From positions 21,312,477 to 21,376,476 of the forward strand of contig OU964918.1 of assembly GCA_918807975.1 (NCBI GenBank): 64,000 nucleotides of DNA, given 5' to 3'. Shown here piece by piece: positions 32,926 to 43,596 of the stretch (its first letter is position 1; every line of letters starts with the position of its first letter). The notes under the pieces were generated by a model that was given only the letters and a program-made list of their open reading frames with translations, was not told the origin of the DNA and searched no databases. This DNA comes from Aplidium turbinatum (Eukaryota; Chordata; Ascidiacea; Aplousobranchia; Polyclinidae). The position numbers were made by a program, and so were the translations under genes.

Positions 32926-34042
32926 CAAGGCCTATGAGAGGGGGTACGGAGGGTACGGCGTACCCTTGAGGGCCCAGGTCTGTGTTTGTTGGGGGGCCCG
33001 AAATTGTGATTTTATAGTTTACGCGCAAAAATGTTTGGTAAAAACTATCCTAAACGACTAATTTCAAGCATAAAAGTTGCTATTCTTTAGTTCTGGGGGC
33101 CCGTAATCTAACAAACGGGCCTAGAAAGGTAATCGAGTGCTTTGCGAGCAAATTAGGAGCCCAAAGTGGTAATTTAATGCTTTACGTGCAAAAATGTTTT
33201 GTTAAAAGCACCCTAAATTAAAGCATAAAAGTTAGTTATTCTCCTGTCCGGGTGTTTTTGGATTTTTTGTGTTTTTTAAAAACTAGGCCTATTTGAAAAA
33301 GGTAGTTTCACGCTTATTTCACTTTAGAATGAATTTCGGGGTTAGAGCAGGAGCCGGAGAATACTTTCGGAGCAGGACCGGAGCCGGAGTAAAAAAAAGT
33401 GACTTCTGTCGTTCACCTCTGCTAGTGCTGCTAATGTGGTGAATGCAAAAGTTAATGAAGAAAGGTTATTGGTCAGATGATTAACTTGATTATGTTTTAA
33501 CAAGATGTTATGTTTGAGCCTTGGTAGAGAGCTTGGCTTGTACCAGATACAGTCATATAACACTCAATAACGTTAACGGATTTAACATTAAATACACAAA
33601 AAAGAAAACAAGAAAAAACTACTAAATCCAACGCTTTCGACACCACATAGTGTCCTCACTCCTCATCAGGAATAATTATAGCCTACGCTACATCCAAGAG
33701 AAATAAAAAAATGAATTTAAAAATTTTACATTAAAGCTGTACAAGCGACACCTCCCAAAAGCACCATAAAAACTGACACACGAGTTCAATGCAGGATGCA
33801 CAAATTGGCGGGGGACAGATCACATGATATGCACAACACCAAACATTAAATAATAATAATTTTATTGCAGCCTGATACTATTATTGTGCACAGATGTCCA
33901 ATTCTTCAGTAAAATGTTGTATGGTGTGCAATAGCCTAAGCAAACATCACGCGTTTTGCCCAAGACAAAGGGGGCCCGGAGTGAGAGGGGGGCCCGGAGT
34001 GACTGTTCGTACCCCTAGTGAAAATTTCTCTCAGAGGCCCTG
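32926..34042. mobile_element. Third-level hAT-type element, 1.1 kb
   Basis: Left end CAAGGCCTATGAGAGGGGGT; right end, read inward, CAGGGCCTCTGAGAG then AGGGGTACG. The duplication is CCTGGGTG (32918-32925) and CCTGGGCG (34043-34050), 7 of 8. The left side carries GGGGGCCCG tandem-like units of about 170 bp (32994-33250). A palindromic stretch at 33620-33675 is noted separately. Confidence 0.88.
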
Positions 34043-34290
34043 CCTGGGCGACGTCCTACAATAGAATCGTTGCACCACGCAACAACTGCTTTATCGGGAT
34101 TGTAATCCAGTACTGCGGGACCATCTAACGACACTCGCACGAGTGTCTCTAATGTGGCTGATTTTAAAGAAGTTCGCCACTCCCCTAGAATAGCAACGAA
34201 AAACAACGTTCGACATGTGTTGACGATGACGGCAAGGTAATAAAATAAGTATTTCAATGATGTAAAGGATATTACTGAAAGAAGCATGAT
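34043..34290 (-). pseudogene. Transposase C-terminal fragment of the 32488-34963 element
   Basis: The frame reads LGEWRTSLKSATLETLVRVS, AVLDYNPDKAVVAWCN, DSIVGRRPG. Across the 32926-34042 insert the same frame continues with PDFNNAK and a stop (32925-32890 region), because the duplicated bases lie within GRRPG codons. The W-R-x-x-L...T-L-E-x-L pattern resembles the tail of hAT-like transposases in other animals. N-terminal parts are absent. Confidence 0.6.
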
Positions 34291-35512
34291 TTTTGCAAAA
34301 TATGATCAAAAAATGTTTTCCCCTCGGATGTCAACTAACCTAGCTCTCCTTTTTAACAACGATTCAATGTCCGACAACATCGAATCGACATAAAAACGAC
34401 AATATTGCCAGCCGATGTAAGTTAGCACTTTGGATTAAGACTTTGTTAAAATAAACGTCGGGAGTTACAAACAAGACTTACAGCGATGGTGATCGCAGAT
34501 GGATATATTCCATCAATAACAAACATTCCCGCACAATGCAACAGTGGCGATTATGATGCGCTGACCTAATTTTGCGTTACTCTTTGATACTACATATTTT
34601 CGACAGTTAATCCACAATCATTCTATTGCGAAATTAAATAATTGGCTAGAAGAAAAGACCAGCGGCCAAACTTGGCCGATTGAGGAGGTAGCACCGGTGG
34701 TCATTCAAGCACTACTTAGCGGCCATGGCCGCAGACTGCTTTAAGGCTTGACAGTAGGTTACATCATTATAACATAGCATGATGCCCTTCTTTGTATACC
34801 GAACACTTGTAGGCTATCATTACTCAATACATAGTGAGCTGATAAATTAGCATTATCGCTATATCTTATCTTAAAACTTGAAAAAAAATTGGCCTTTTAG
34901 TAAACAAAAGTGCCCTTTTTTGTAATCTTGCCCCCCCAGTCAAAAATCGTTCCGGCGCCCCTGAGAGCAATCAGCAGTTTTAAAACTTAAGTTATGAACT
35001 GCACTGTGGTAAGCAAATGTTGCTTCTTTGGCCGCAATTAACATGTCGCCATCATCTAGCAGAGTCTTTTTAAAAAAATTATCAAGTCTGACGTTTTCAG
35101 CGGCTACTTGTAAATTAGCTTTGTGTTTGACTCCAAGCTCCCTTCTCCAACTCCAAGCATACGGTACCTAAAATGGCTTCTAATGCAGCAATTGCTGTAG
35201 TTTCATTGAAGTCAATAGAATAATGACGCAATAAACGTCACTCATTATTCCCTAACTAAAGGATTTCTCACGCTATGCGCGATATTTTACTCAACCTAAT
35301 AAGCTAAAAAAATTAAGATATTAGAATAAGCCTCGAGTTAAAGCAAAGTTATGCCTTTTGGGACGGAATTATTTCATAATTTTGCATCAGGTTGGAGTTA
35401 ATTTTAAAAATTTCACTAAAGTAAAATTCCGGGACATTTTGCTAACCGGGACAGACGTTTAAACCGGGACTGTTCCGGCCAAACCGGGACGTATAGTAGG
35501 TCTACCTAAAGC

Positions 35513-36193
35513 TAGTTTTCATTTTTGGATTATTTTCCAAGTGCCATTGAAATTTTGCAATTGTGAGGTGTACAAACTTCTTGTCAAATTATAAAAGGTA
35601 TATCACGAGAAAAAAGGTTAAAGATCACCGGCTAGGCTTCACCCATCTAACATTTTTCATTGCTTAGTAGCCTAATCTATTTCTTCCAAACAATGGTTTA
35701 CTTTATTTGGGTTTGATAACCTGTTAGTGTTTTAAGTTAGTTATTTTTACCGGTATGTAAGAAATTGCAAGTTATTTTTCTGTCTGCAAATGCCTCATGT
35801 GGATCCCATTTGTCTGCTGTAAGGCAATAGCTCACCAACCATGGGCAATGGGCATTAGTAGGCTATTGTAAAGCTACCATAAGCGAAAGGATGATGTTAC
35901 TGGCAAGCACTAATTTTCATTCTTTAAACAGTTCAAACGTGACTAGCTAATCAACCTTGTCTAATCCAATTACTCTTTAAACTAGTGGTATGGGTTTTAT
36001 AAATTGAGAAAAGTTTGAAAAACCCAAATTAAACAACTCATTGAAGTTAATCCTACGATTTTTTTTTTGCTTGCATTATTGTGTAGCTTGAATGTGTGCA
36101 GGCGTATTCGCGTTTGTTTATCATTCTTGCTGCAGTGTGCTCTCGGACACGGTGCTGTCTGTTTCAGCACATTACGACTGATGTTTTCAAGGT
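35513..36193. other. Intergenic, nothing recognised
   Basis: No supported gene, repeat or element end. Confidence 0.4.
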
Positions 36194-36607
36194 AACATAA
36201 GTCCAGGGGCGGATCTACCGGGTGGGCCTGATTGGTACAGGCCCACCCAGATTGACAGTGGGCCCACCCAAAATCAGATTCATGAAAAAAACATATTAAT
36301 GCTTAACACTAGAACAACCAAGTGACACTGAATTGTCTATTGCATCACTATTTCACACCATGATACCACTTTAACAGCCCATAAACAATTTACACAAAGC
36401 GATGTTTTCCAGAAAAAAAGTTAGCCTTTCGCTACTGTCGTCTTTGATGGTTCACACCGTGTATGTGACAGACTATATATGTTTGTGTGACAGACTGTAT
36501 ATCACTGATTGAAACACTGAAAGCTACATATGCAACTTTCCGCGAGGATTCGAAGATTGACTTTGGTGACGTGCTCAAACTGACAGAAGAAATGATGATA
36601 AAACATG

Positions 36608-37199
36608 AGATAGCCTAACTAACTGGGACGTGGTTGCTCCTCGTGAACGCAAGCTGCTTTCGAAGTTTCACAAGTCTGTTGTCACCACAACGCTGGGAAA
36701 AACGTCGACTGTCAAGAGCAATGAGGATTTAAGGGCGCTGTGGAACTGTATTTTTGACAGGCAGATAACGGAGTTAAACTGCCGCTTTGTGGACGGCACG
36801 TATGGATCAATGAGAGCAGCGGCCTCTTTCGCACCTGGATCTGCCACTTTTGGCAAAAATAACATTCTAAATGGTCCGTGTGCACTGTATGGCATTGAGA
36901 TCGCAGATGCTGAACATGCTGTATTCATTCAACACATTAGACGGAAAATGGATCGGGAAAACTTTCCTACATTAATGGAAGTAGGCTACTGGACAGCTGC
37001 CCTGCTGACATTTTCCCGGACATGAACAGTGTTTTAAGGACCATCATAACACTGCCTTCCACGTCCTGCAGCGTTGAGAGACTTTTCTCCGCAACAAACA
37101 GGATCCAAACGCGCTTGAGATCATCCATGCTGACTGGACGCCTTAACAACTTGACACTTTTGAAAGACAACTCATTGACAGTTCGGATTATGATGACAT
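36608..37199 (+). pseudogene. hAT transposase fragment (ZMYM/TTF type)
   Basis: The first part reads RERKLLSKFHKSVVTTTLGK; the second, in another frame (36990-37199), reads CPADIFPDMNSVLRTIITLP, STSCSVERLFSATNRIQTRL and RSSMLTGRLNNLTLL. The L-P-x-T-S-C-S-x-E-R-x-F-S...R-x-K-T-x-L-R-S-x-M...R-L-x-x-L-A/T-L pattern is the dimerisation region of this hAT group. The two parts are in different frames. Confidence 0.82.
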
Positions 37200-37224
37200 A
37201 ATCAACTTTTTTAACTCGAAACCT

Positions 37225-37404
37225 AGAAGATCCGGTGGCGGTGTATAGAAGCTCCGGTGGCGGTGGCCTTGTGTAGAAGATCCGGTGGCGGTGGCCTTGT
37301 GTAGAAGCTCCGGTGGCGGTGGCCTTGTGTAGAAGATCCGGTGGCAGTGGCCTTGTGTAGAAGCTCCGGTGGCGGTGGCCTTGTGTAGAAGATCCGGTGG
37401 CGGT
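37225..37404 (+). repeat. 28-bp minisatellite with alternating units, about 7 copies
   Basis: The unit is AGAAG(A/C)TCCGGTGGCGGT then GGCCTTGTGT. Successive units strictly alternate A and C at the sixth base, so the real period is 56 bp. The first unit lacks part of its second half. It is GC-rich in an AT-rich setting and lies 25 bp after the transposase stop. Confidence 0.95.
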
Positions 37405-38452
37405 AACACTAAGTTTTTGTATGCTGGCCCGCCGTGGCATTGTTGGTGAAGGCTCACCAAGATACTTCTTAGGCCCACCCATAAATTACGTTCTGAATCC
37501 GCCACTGAACATAACCCTCCATTACTCTTGTCCTCAGTTGCGGATGTATAAAAAATTGAAGAGAGTAACAGATATTTCAAATAATACCAAATCGCAAGAT
37601 AAAATAAACAATTTAAAGTTCAGGCAAAGTAAGTAAATAGTTTAGTATGAGTCTGGGGTTTTCCCCCTCAGAAAAATTTGACAAATAAAACCTTGTTTTG
37701 ATCGTTTTTTTTTGTGCATTTTGAGCCCCAATAACAATTTTTTATCAAGACGCACACCTTGTATTAAATTCATCAAGTTAAAACGGAATTTGTCTTACGT
37801 TTTAAATATTTTTTCTTTCACTACAGAAGGATTTCAAAAACATATTTGTTGAAAGTTTTCCACTGATACAGCCATGCGTTCTCATTGCCACCCGTTAGGT
37901 CCAGAGGTGCCTAAAGTGCGGCCCGCAAAAACAATATTTGCAACCAGCGTAACCCAAACAAGCTACAATAACGCAGTTAACAGACAATGTTGTCTGCTAA
38001 TCAAAATCTGATTAAAGTTAAATCAAAGTCAAATTGCAAAAGTTTTAAAATGTATGTTTTGTATTTTGAAACAAACAACGCTTATTTTCTATTATACGGG
38101 GGCTATATGAAAAATTGAGTGGATCACAATTTAGGCTACATTTCCTTGCGTTAATGAGAAGGATGTAGCTGCTTTTTGAAACCAGCAGCATAATTTGTGG
38201 CTTAATCGGACAAGACAATGCATATCGCATGTCAGGTTCACAGTTAATTTTGTTCCTTGATAATGTCCTCACGCTTGCAAGTGCAGAAAAGCAACTTTTA
38301 CACAAATAACATTACAAACAGTCATTGCTGCCGAAGAATGAACAAAACAAAAACTACAAGAACGTGCGCTGGGAACTAAAGTAAAACCAGGCCATATTAC
38401 AGCACTATACTGAACTACCAGTCAATAATCGTGATACAAGGTAAGGTCTTAC

Positions 38453-39360
38453 CAGTAGCGTATTTAGAGGGGAGGATAAAGGGCAATGGCCTTCCCCTAA
38501 TGATCAAGTAAAAAAAACTAAAAAGAAATACAAATGTTGCAACAACAAAAAAAGTTGTAGCGCAAGACGTAATTGCTTGAATGATTCATCGTAGCGCAGA
38601 GGAAGGGGCCATACTTTTTTTAATTTAAATTGTCAATAATATTCTGAGTTTCCAAATTAACTTCTAGTTTAATATTGATTTCAGTAAGTTAAAAATATGC
38701 GGAGATCTAGGCTATTTCAAACGAACAGTTTTTCTTTCTTTTCTTGACAAATTCACGAGAGATTTAATGAGCACTGCTCGCTAGCCTTCAAAGTCAGCCC
38801 ATTTCTGATGTTTCAGTTCACTAATTGATATATTTACTCATTGATATATTTGCCAAGAGCAGCCATCGCATTAAACTGTAGCCTAATTGTCATTGCGAAT
38901 CGCTGAGAATGTTCAAAAGGTATTCGAGGTCGGAAGGACTAAGTTATTGTTTATGTTCTGAAGTGTTTGATATCTTTTGTTGGTTCATTGATTGAAACAG
39001 TTACTTACTTTTGCGGATTCGCTCTTGATTTTGGACCCCCTTCCTCCCTATCTGACGGTTTCAGCTAACTTCCTCCCCCGTTTTGACGCATCATATGACA
39101 TTTTGGTATATCCCCTTCCAGGCTCTCCTATTTAAAGGGTCAAACTAGTCTAATTTCAACCCAACTAGAAAAAACTTGAACCAATTAGCCTAACAACCAT
39201 TTTCACCAAATTTGAGCTTTTTGTGTACTACCGTTGAGATTACCCGGGTGTACTACCCCAGACCCCCATCGGCCTCTAGCCGCCGAATCAATCGCTATAC
39301 GCTGCTGACTGACACAATGTCATTGGCCTCCCCCTAACAAAATTTCTAAACACGCCACTG
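38453..39360. mobile_element. Nested hAT-type element, 908 bp
   Basis: Left end CAGTAGCGTATTTAGAGGGG; right end, read inward, CAGTGGCGTGTTTAGAAATT then AGGGGGAGGCC. Duplication GGTCTTAC (38445-38452) and GGTGTTAC (39361-39368), 7 of 8. Non-coding. Confidence 0.88.
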
Positions 39361-39448
39361 GGTGTTACCAATGATTCTGTTCACGATTTATACAATAGCC
39401 TACAGTAGCCTAGCATACTAGTAAGCTACAACAGATTACCACGTTTGC

Positions 39449-39486
39449 GCCCCCCCCCCCCCCCCCCCCAGTATAAGAACCACTGT
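39449..39486. mobile_element. Isolated hAT end next to a poly-C tract
   Basis: About 20 consecutive C are followed by AGTATAAGAACCACTG, which reads inward as CAGTGGTTCTTATACTGGGG. This is a hAT right end whose left partner I cannot find. It lies inside the 37902-39904 element. Confidence 0.5.
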
Positions 39487-39904
39487 TCTAATAGCTTTGT
39501 GAGAACATAGCAGATGGCCCACCGTCAACTCTTCATGCGTAATCTTGCAAACCCCATGTACAAAAAGCAAAAACCGTAACCATAAATCCTATTTTGGTGG
39601 GAGGGTTGTTCGTTTAAGTGGGGTAGTGGTAATCTGATTAAGCGGAGAAAGTTATACAGAAAAATCGATATTGATTCGAAACCAGCAAAAAAATAGTCCA
39701 AATAAACACAGGTTGATTAAGCGGTGTTGTCTGTAGGCCTATAATTAAAAACATTTTGTGATTGGCGTTTCCGTAATATACTGTACAATCTTAAAGCTTA
39801 GGCTGAATTTCAAGCACAAAAATGAGTGAAACTTTTAATTCGGCCCACCGAAACTCGTGAACAGCAAAATGCGGCCTGTGGCTACAAAACTTGGGAAGCT
39901 CTAG

Positions 39905-40618
39905 GTTAGCTTAACAAAATATGATTGAGCGAGCAAAGTGAGCGCAAAAAAATTGCAGAAGCGCAGAAAATTTACCTTTTTTCTGAATTTTGAAGGGGAG
40001 CACTTGATGAAGTGCCCCCCGTGCCTGGATCCGCTACTGCTTGTGCCATAGTAGTCTTACGCTTCCTTCTTTGCTATGCCTTTGTGGTTCTGACCATCAA
40101 GTTTTGTCACTGTTCTGGTTTGACTGTGACCTTTGGATGACCAGCTTCATTTTTTTTCAACAGTAGCCTAAACACCGACATCGCATCACGTAGGTTTAGG
40201 TGAAATGTCAAACATCAAACTAACAAAGTCTTGCTCTGATCTAATTTGGATTGTTGTCATAACATTTCATGATTTTTATATTAGGCTATTGACAAAAGTA
40301 AAGAAAATGCTGCCAGACGAAAACGATTAAAGTTGCTGAAAAAGTAAATTTAACTCAGCATATCTTTGCATCCAAATATCTCGATTAAAGCAAAGTTCAT
40401 TTTTTCTGGCATAAAATAAGATCACTTCTTGTCAGCAGGCTTACAATGAGAATGCGCTTTCAGTTTGTAACCATTGTTGCTGCGTTGCTTGCCTGTGGCA
40501 GGAAGTTACGTCAGTATTCTGCCCAATCCTTCTTTTTTGAAATGTCGGCAAAACCAGAAACCTCAAATTAGATAACGCCACATTCTGCATTGCTAACTTT
40601 TTCCAAAAGCAAAGAGTA
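39905..40618. other. Intergenic with another orphan transposon end
   Basis: GCACGGGGGGCACTTC read inward from CAGTAGCGGATCCAGG at 40039-40010 looks like a hAT right end, with GAGCGAGCAAAGTGAGCG nearby. Its left end is missing. No gene is supported. Confidence 0.4.
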
Positions 40619-41353
40619 GGAGAGACCGGGGATAGTTCGGACGCGTGGATACTTGGGATAAGGCATTTGACGTCACAGTAAAGTATTGTTAAGTCACCTT
40701 TATCAAAGCTTTGTGGCTCCATTACAAACCAGGATAAAGTTTGCAAGTATGTCTAGTTTTCTTAGACAGTTAAGGTCGAAAAAGTAACTTTATCAGTGAT
40801 ATCGAGATTTCAAAATTGTACATGTAAGATCATAATTCCGTTGCAGTTAACCAAAACAAACTTTTTATTGATTTGCAATACTCCGATAAGCAAGTGATTA
40901 TTTTGACCAGCAGTCAATCGGGTAGCCATATTTTTTTCATTTACGTGTAGTCACGTGGTCGGGGATATTTCGGACACAATGGCCGAAATATCCCAGTGAA
41001 AAAATCAAACTTAAACAAAATCTTATTTTCGGATCTTTAAAATAATTTATTGGATTATAAAGACATAATGGTTCGGACATATAAAAGAAAAGCAAATATT
41101 CTATAATAACTGTCAAATCAAATCAAAACATCTGCATAAAATTGCTGTCCGAGATGACCCCAGGCATGATGAAGACCGTAGAGATTATGCTTTTTATAAG
41201 CATTTCCGGTTTGCTGAAACAAACGATACTCCTTACCCTTTTTCGGCAAAGCTTTACGGTTTACAACAAAATAACATTTACGAACTTGCTGTGTAATTTA
41301 AAAAAAACATGGACTATTTTCAAAAAATCGTCCGAGCTATCCACGGTCTCCCC
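40619..41353. mobile_element. TA-target MITE (Tc1/mariner or pogo type), 735 bp
   Basis: Ends GGAGAGACCGGGGATAGTTC and, read inward from the right, GGGGAGACCGTGGATAGCTC, both continuing GGACG. Flanked by TA (40617-40618 and 41354-41355). An internal GGGGATATTTCGGACAC and its near-complement beside it (40962-41000) echo the subterminal motif, as in the 6358 family. No coding. Confidence 0.85.
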
Positions 41354-41488
41354 TAACCTACCACATTAAATCGGTAAATTGAAGTTCATCATAGAGCTTT
41401 CGTCGCACAAGTGTGGCATCATCATCTGACATCATCATCATACAATCTTATTCAAATATTTTTTTTTACTTTTTTGATTGTTTTTATC

Positions 41489-43152
41489 CATAGCCGTAGG
41501 AGGGTGAAATATTTAGGGGAGCAAACAAAATTTGCCCAAATTTAGTCTTTGCAAATATACTTTCTAAAACACAGCATTACTCACAGTATGTGAGGTAATG
41601 TATAGTCTAATACAGGAGTCAGGTATCTTTTTAGGTAAGAGAGCAGTGAAAACCACATTTTTGGAAATGTATTTCTCTAAGAACTGCTTCAACACTTAAT
41701 ACAACTAACATGCAGTGGCAGGTGATGAGTTGTAAAAGTGGGGCCATGTGTTTACTGAAGATGAAAAAAACAGCGGGAGTCTTTGGGAGGTCCCCTGGAA
41801 AATTTGAAAAAATGTATTTAATTTAGTACATTTTCAGATTTAAATTTTACTGAAAAGTTAAGATAAAACTTTTTGTGAGCGTCACGAAGTTCCCGAGCCC
41901 TGGTCTAATAACTCCACAAGTTCACAATCATCAACTTGGCAGCGTACGAAAGCACACGCAACAAAACATTCAACATAGGTAAATAAGGCCGACTTAACTT
42001 TAAGCTGAATTCATAGACCTGTCTGTGTCCGAATTATCGTAAATAAACCATCAAATTGAATCTTTTTTGCATCAAACTTGCACCTTTGAACAAAACTACT
42101 TTTTAGTATTTAATGTAACATTACAATGAAATCATAAGTTAATGTTCTTTCAGTACCATCGTTACGTTAATAACTAAATATTTTTGCCCAAATATTTTTA
42201 CACATTACTGCATTAGTAGGATATGGATAAAAAGTCAAAAAACTTATGCAGGTTTCCTTTGCTGAAATAGAAACCTCATATAAGGTTACTAGTATTAAGC
42301 AGACTTGCAAAATCGTACCGGTACCAAAAAGAAATGTAGGCTAGTATCCTAATCAATATCTGAAATAAGCTAACATATGCTTACCAATTGCATTTTTTAC
42401 ATGCAGATGCTGAATCGAAGCTTAACATTCAGCCCAAATTGCAATACTAAATGCAAAAGCTTCCAAATTGATGATGCTAAATTTTACATTCTAAAGTTAC
42501 CTGTAGGCTACCCAGCAGGTTTTTGAATCTTACTCGTGAAGAAATGTAGCCTACATGCTAGTGCAGGGTTACTCAACTAATCATAGCAAAGGTCCAGTTT
42601 GACAAGTTCAGTATTTTCAGCGGTCCGGTGAATAACTTATTTCACACGCAACTACGAAAATTAAATTATCTGTACCAAACCACTTTTTTAGGTAAAATGT
42701 ATTTCTGAGAAAGTGTTGGGGAGTCTAGGGTGGCGAAGCCAGCAACTAGCAAAATCACAGTAAAGATTGCTTCCTCCCAGTACAAATCTGTTTAAACAAG
42801 CCCTGAAACGTGGCAATGAGGTCATTCTTCCAAAAGCTCAAGGTCCACCATCAACACCCAGAAGGTCCGAATTCGGACCGCGGTCCGCCAGTTGAGTAGC
42901 CCTGTGCTAGTGCATAAGCTTAACTCTGTTGGCCAATTATGCTGTTTTACACTTAATTTTTGCCAATGTTAAATTGAAACTTATCATGCTGCCCAAATTG
43001 CAATACTACATGCAATAGTTCCAAAATCCATGATAATCGTAAGATTGATTAGTCCAAATAAATGGACATTTTTGCTCAAATTAGCAACGTTTTTTTTTTT
43101 TTTCAGCGGGAGATTTACCGCCCCCTCTGCTCCCCCATCCCCTACGGCTATG
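41489..43152. mobile_element. hAT-type element, 1.66 kb, containing 42564-42904
   Basis: Ends CATAGCCGTAGGAGGG and CCCCTACGGCTATG; the 8-bp duplication TTTTTATC is exact (41481-41488 and 43153-43160). The right subterminus is C-rich (CCGCCCCCTCTGCTCCCCC). Non-coding. The smaller insert divides it. Confidence 0.9.
42564..42904. mobile_element. Nested hAT-type MITE, 341 bp
   Basis: Ends CAGGGTTACTCAACTAATC and GCCAGTTGAGTAGCCCTG; the 8-bp duplication TGCTAGTG is exact (42556-42563 and 42905-42912). Interior motifs GACAAGTTCAGTATTTT and GGTCCGAATTCGGACCGCGG are shared with 51353-51766. No transposase. Confidence 0.95.
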
Positions 43153-43596
43153 TTTTTATCATACTACGCATCCTTTTGGATCATTGATTTTGATGAAAAA
43201 TTTAGTGACGACGTTTTAGGCTACTTGGAATTTTTCTAAAAACTTGCAAATTATTTTCCAAAACGTAGCCTATAATGTTAAGCAACATCACCGGGTTCAA
43301 AGTATTTATTTTAACACACACAAAAACCTACATTGGGCTAACGATTATTTATATAAACTATTTTGCAAACATCATTGTGTGCTTACCAGGAATAGCAATA
43401 ACGAAATTAAGCTACATCTTAAAGTACAAATTACTACCAACAAATTAATGGTTACTTTTGACCAACGTAACTTTAACATTGCATGCAAGAATTAAAAGTA
43501 CACACAAAAAAAAAACACAAAACGTTTCTGAAGACATTACATGAAGTGCGTCAGTGTGTGTTCTGACAGTTTTGCACAGCAATTAAGCATTGCAAG

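Larger units (their letters stand above)
32488..34963 (-). mobile_element. hAT element inserted in a transposase gene, 2.5 kb
   Basis: Ends CAGGGGCGCCGGAAGC and GTTCCGGCGCCCCTG; the 8-bp duplication AGAGCAAT is exact (32480-32487 and 34964-34971). Its left 130 bp match 230-358. It carries the C-terminus of a different transposase-like frame at 34290-34043 (GEWRTSLKSATLETLVRVSL, then VVAWCNDSIVGRRPG), cut by the further insert 32926-34042. Confidence 0.95.
31016..35215 (-). pseudogene. hAT transposase with DUF4371-like domain, interrupted
   Basis: From the N-terminal side: about 35160-34972 encodes KANLQVAAENVRLDNFFKK and KEATFAYHSAVHNLSFKTA. After the nested insert it resumes at 32487 with DCSSKLIAKLF, then NFVTLTADASNRKDVKVIPV, FHSVPGETADIITN and IVAYCGDKCNTNFGG (a DUF4371-like RNase-H-fold region). 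Next come VDVLPIEVEGLVVKIYKYFY and LQHGNTRFLSLLPAIERIL. It ends with YIFCLPGTSAFAERAFFMIK, the dimerisation motif. A 48-bp tandem duplication near 31232-31332 repeats LFDEVxLAKTFWLSR and shifts the frame. Other frame changes are also present. Confidence 0.85.
30582..35504 (-). mobile_element. hAT element with nearly full-length broken transposase, split by nested elements
   Basis: Ends TAGACTTACCATA and TATAGTAGGTCTA; the 8-bp duplication CCTAAAGC is exact (30574-30581 and 35505-35512). The right subterminus repeats AACCGGGAC. Removing the insert 32488-34963 leaves about 2.4 kb with one minus-strand transposase. This is the most complete hAT coding region in the window. Confidence 0.92.
36202..37507 (+). 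mobile_element. hAT element with transposase C-terminus and minisatellite, 1.3 kb
   Basis: Left end CAGGGGCGGATCTACCGGGT then GGGCC; right end, read inward, CAGTGGCGGATTCAGAACG then GGGTGGGCC. Flanks AACATAAG (36194-36201, with two extra bases before CAGG) and AACATAAC (37508-37515) agree at 7 of 8. It contains plus-strand transposase remains and a 28-bp tandem array near its right end. Confidence 0.85.
37902..39904. mobile_element. Probable hAT-type element, 2 kb, containing 38453-39360
   Basis: Left end CAGAGGTGCCTAAAGTGCGG then CCCGC; right end, read inward, TAGAGCTTCCCAAGTTTTG then GGCCGCA. Flanks GTTAGGTC and GTTAGCTT agree at 6 of 8. The ends are of the type CAGTGGTGCC...GCGGCCCGC seen in old hAT families. 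No coding remains recognised. Confidence 0.65.

Noticed and set aside
37225-37404. CRISPR-like array
   Set aside because: Units are contiguous with no unique spacers, in a eukaryotic transposon. An ordinary minisatellite.
36630-37482. Two long opposing frames as overlapping genes
   Set aside because: The plus strand is a hAT transposase remnant and the minus frames are its shadow continued through the minisatellite.
37188-37580. Repetitive protein encoded on the minus strand of the 28-bp array (KATATGSSTQG-like)
   Set aside because: The 28-bp unit is not a multiple of three, so it reads open in several frames. This is expected from a GC-rich minisatellite and is not evidence of coding.
40441-40746. 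101-codon frame as a gene
   Set aside because: It ends across the TA boundary of the 40619-41353 MITE and shows no family pattern.
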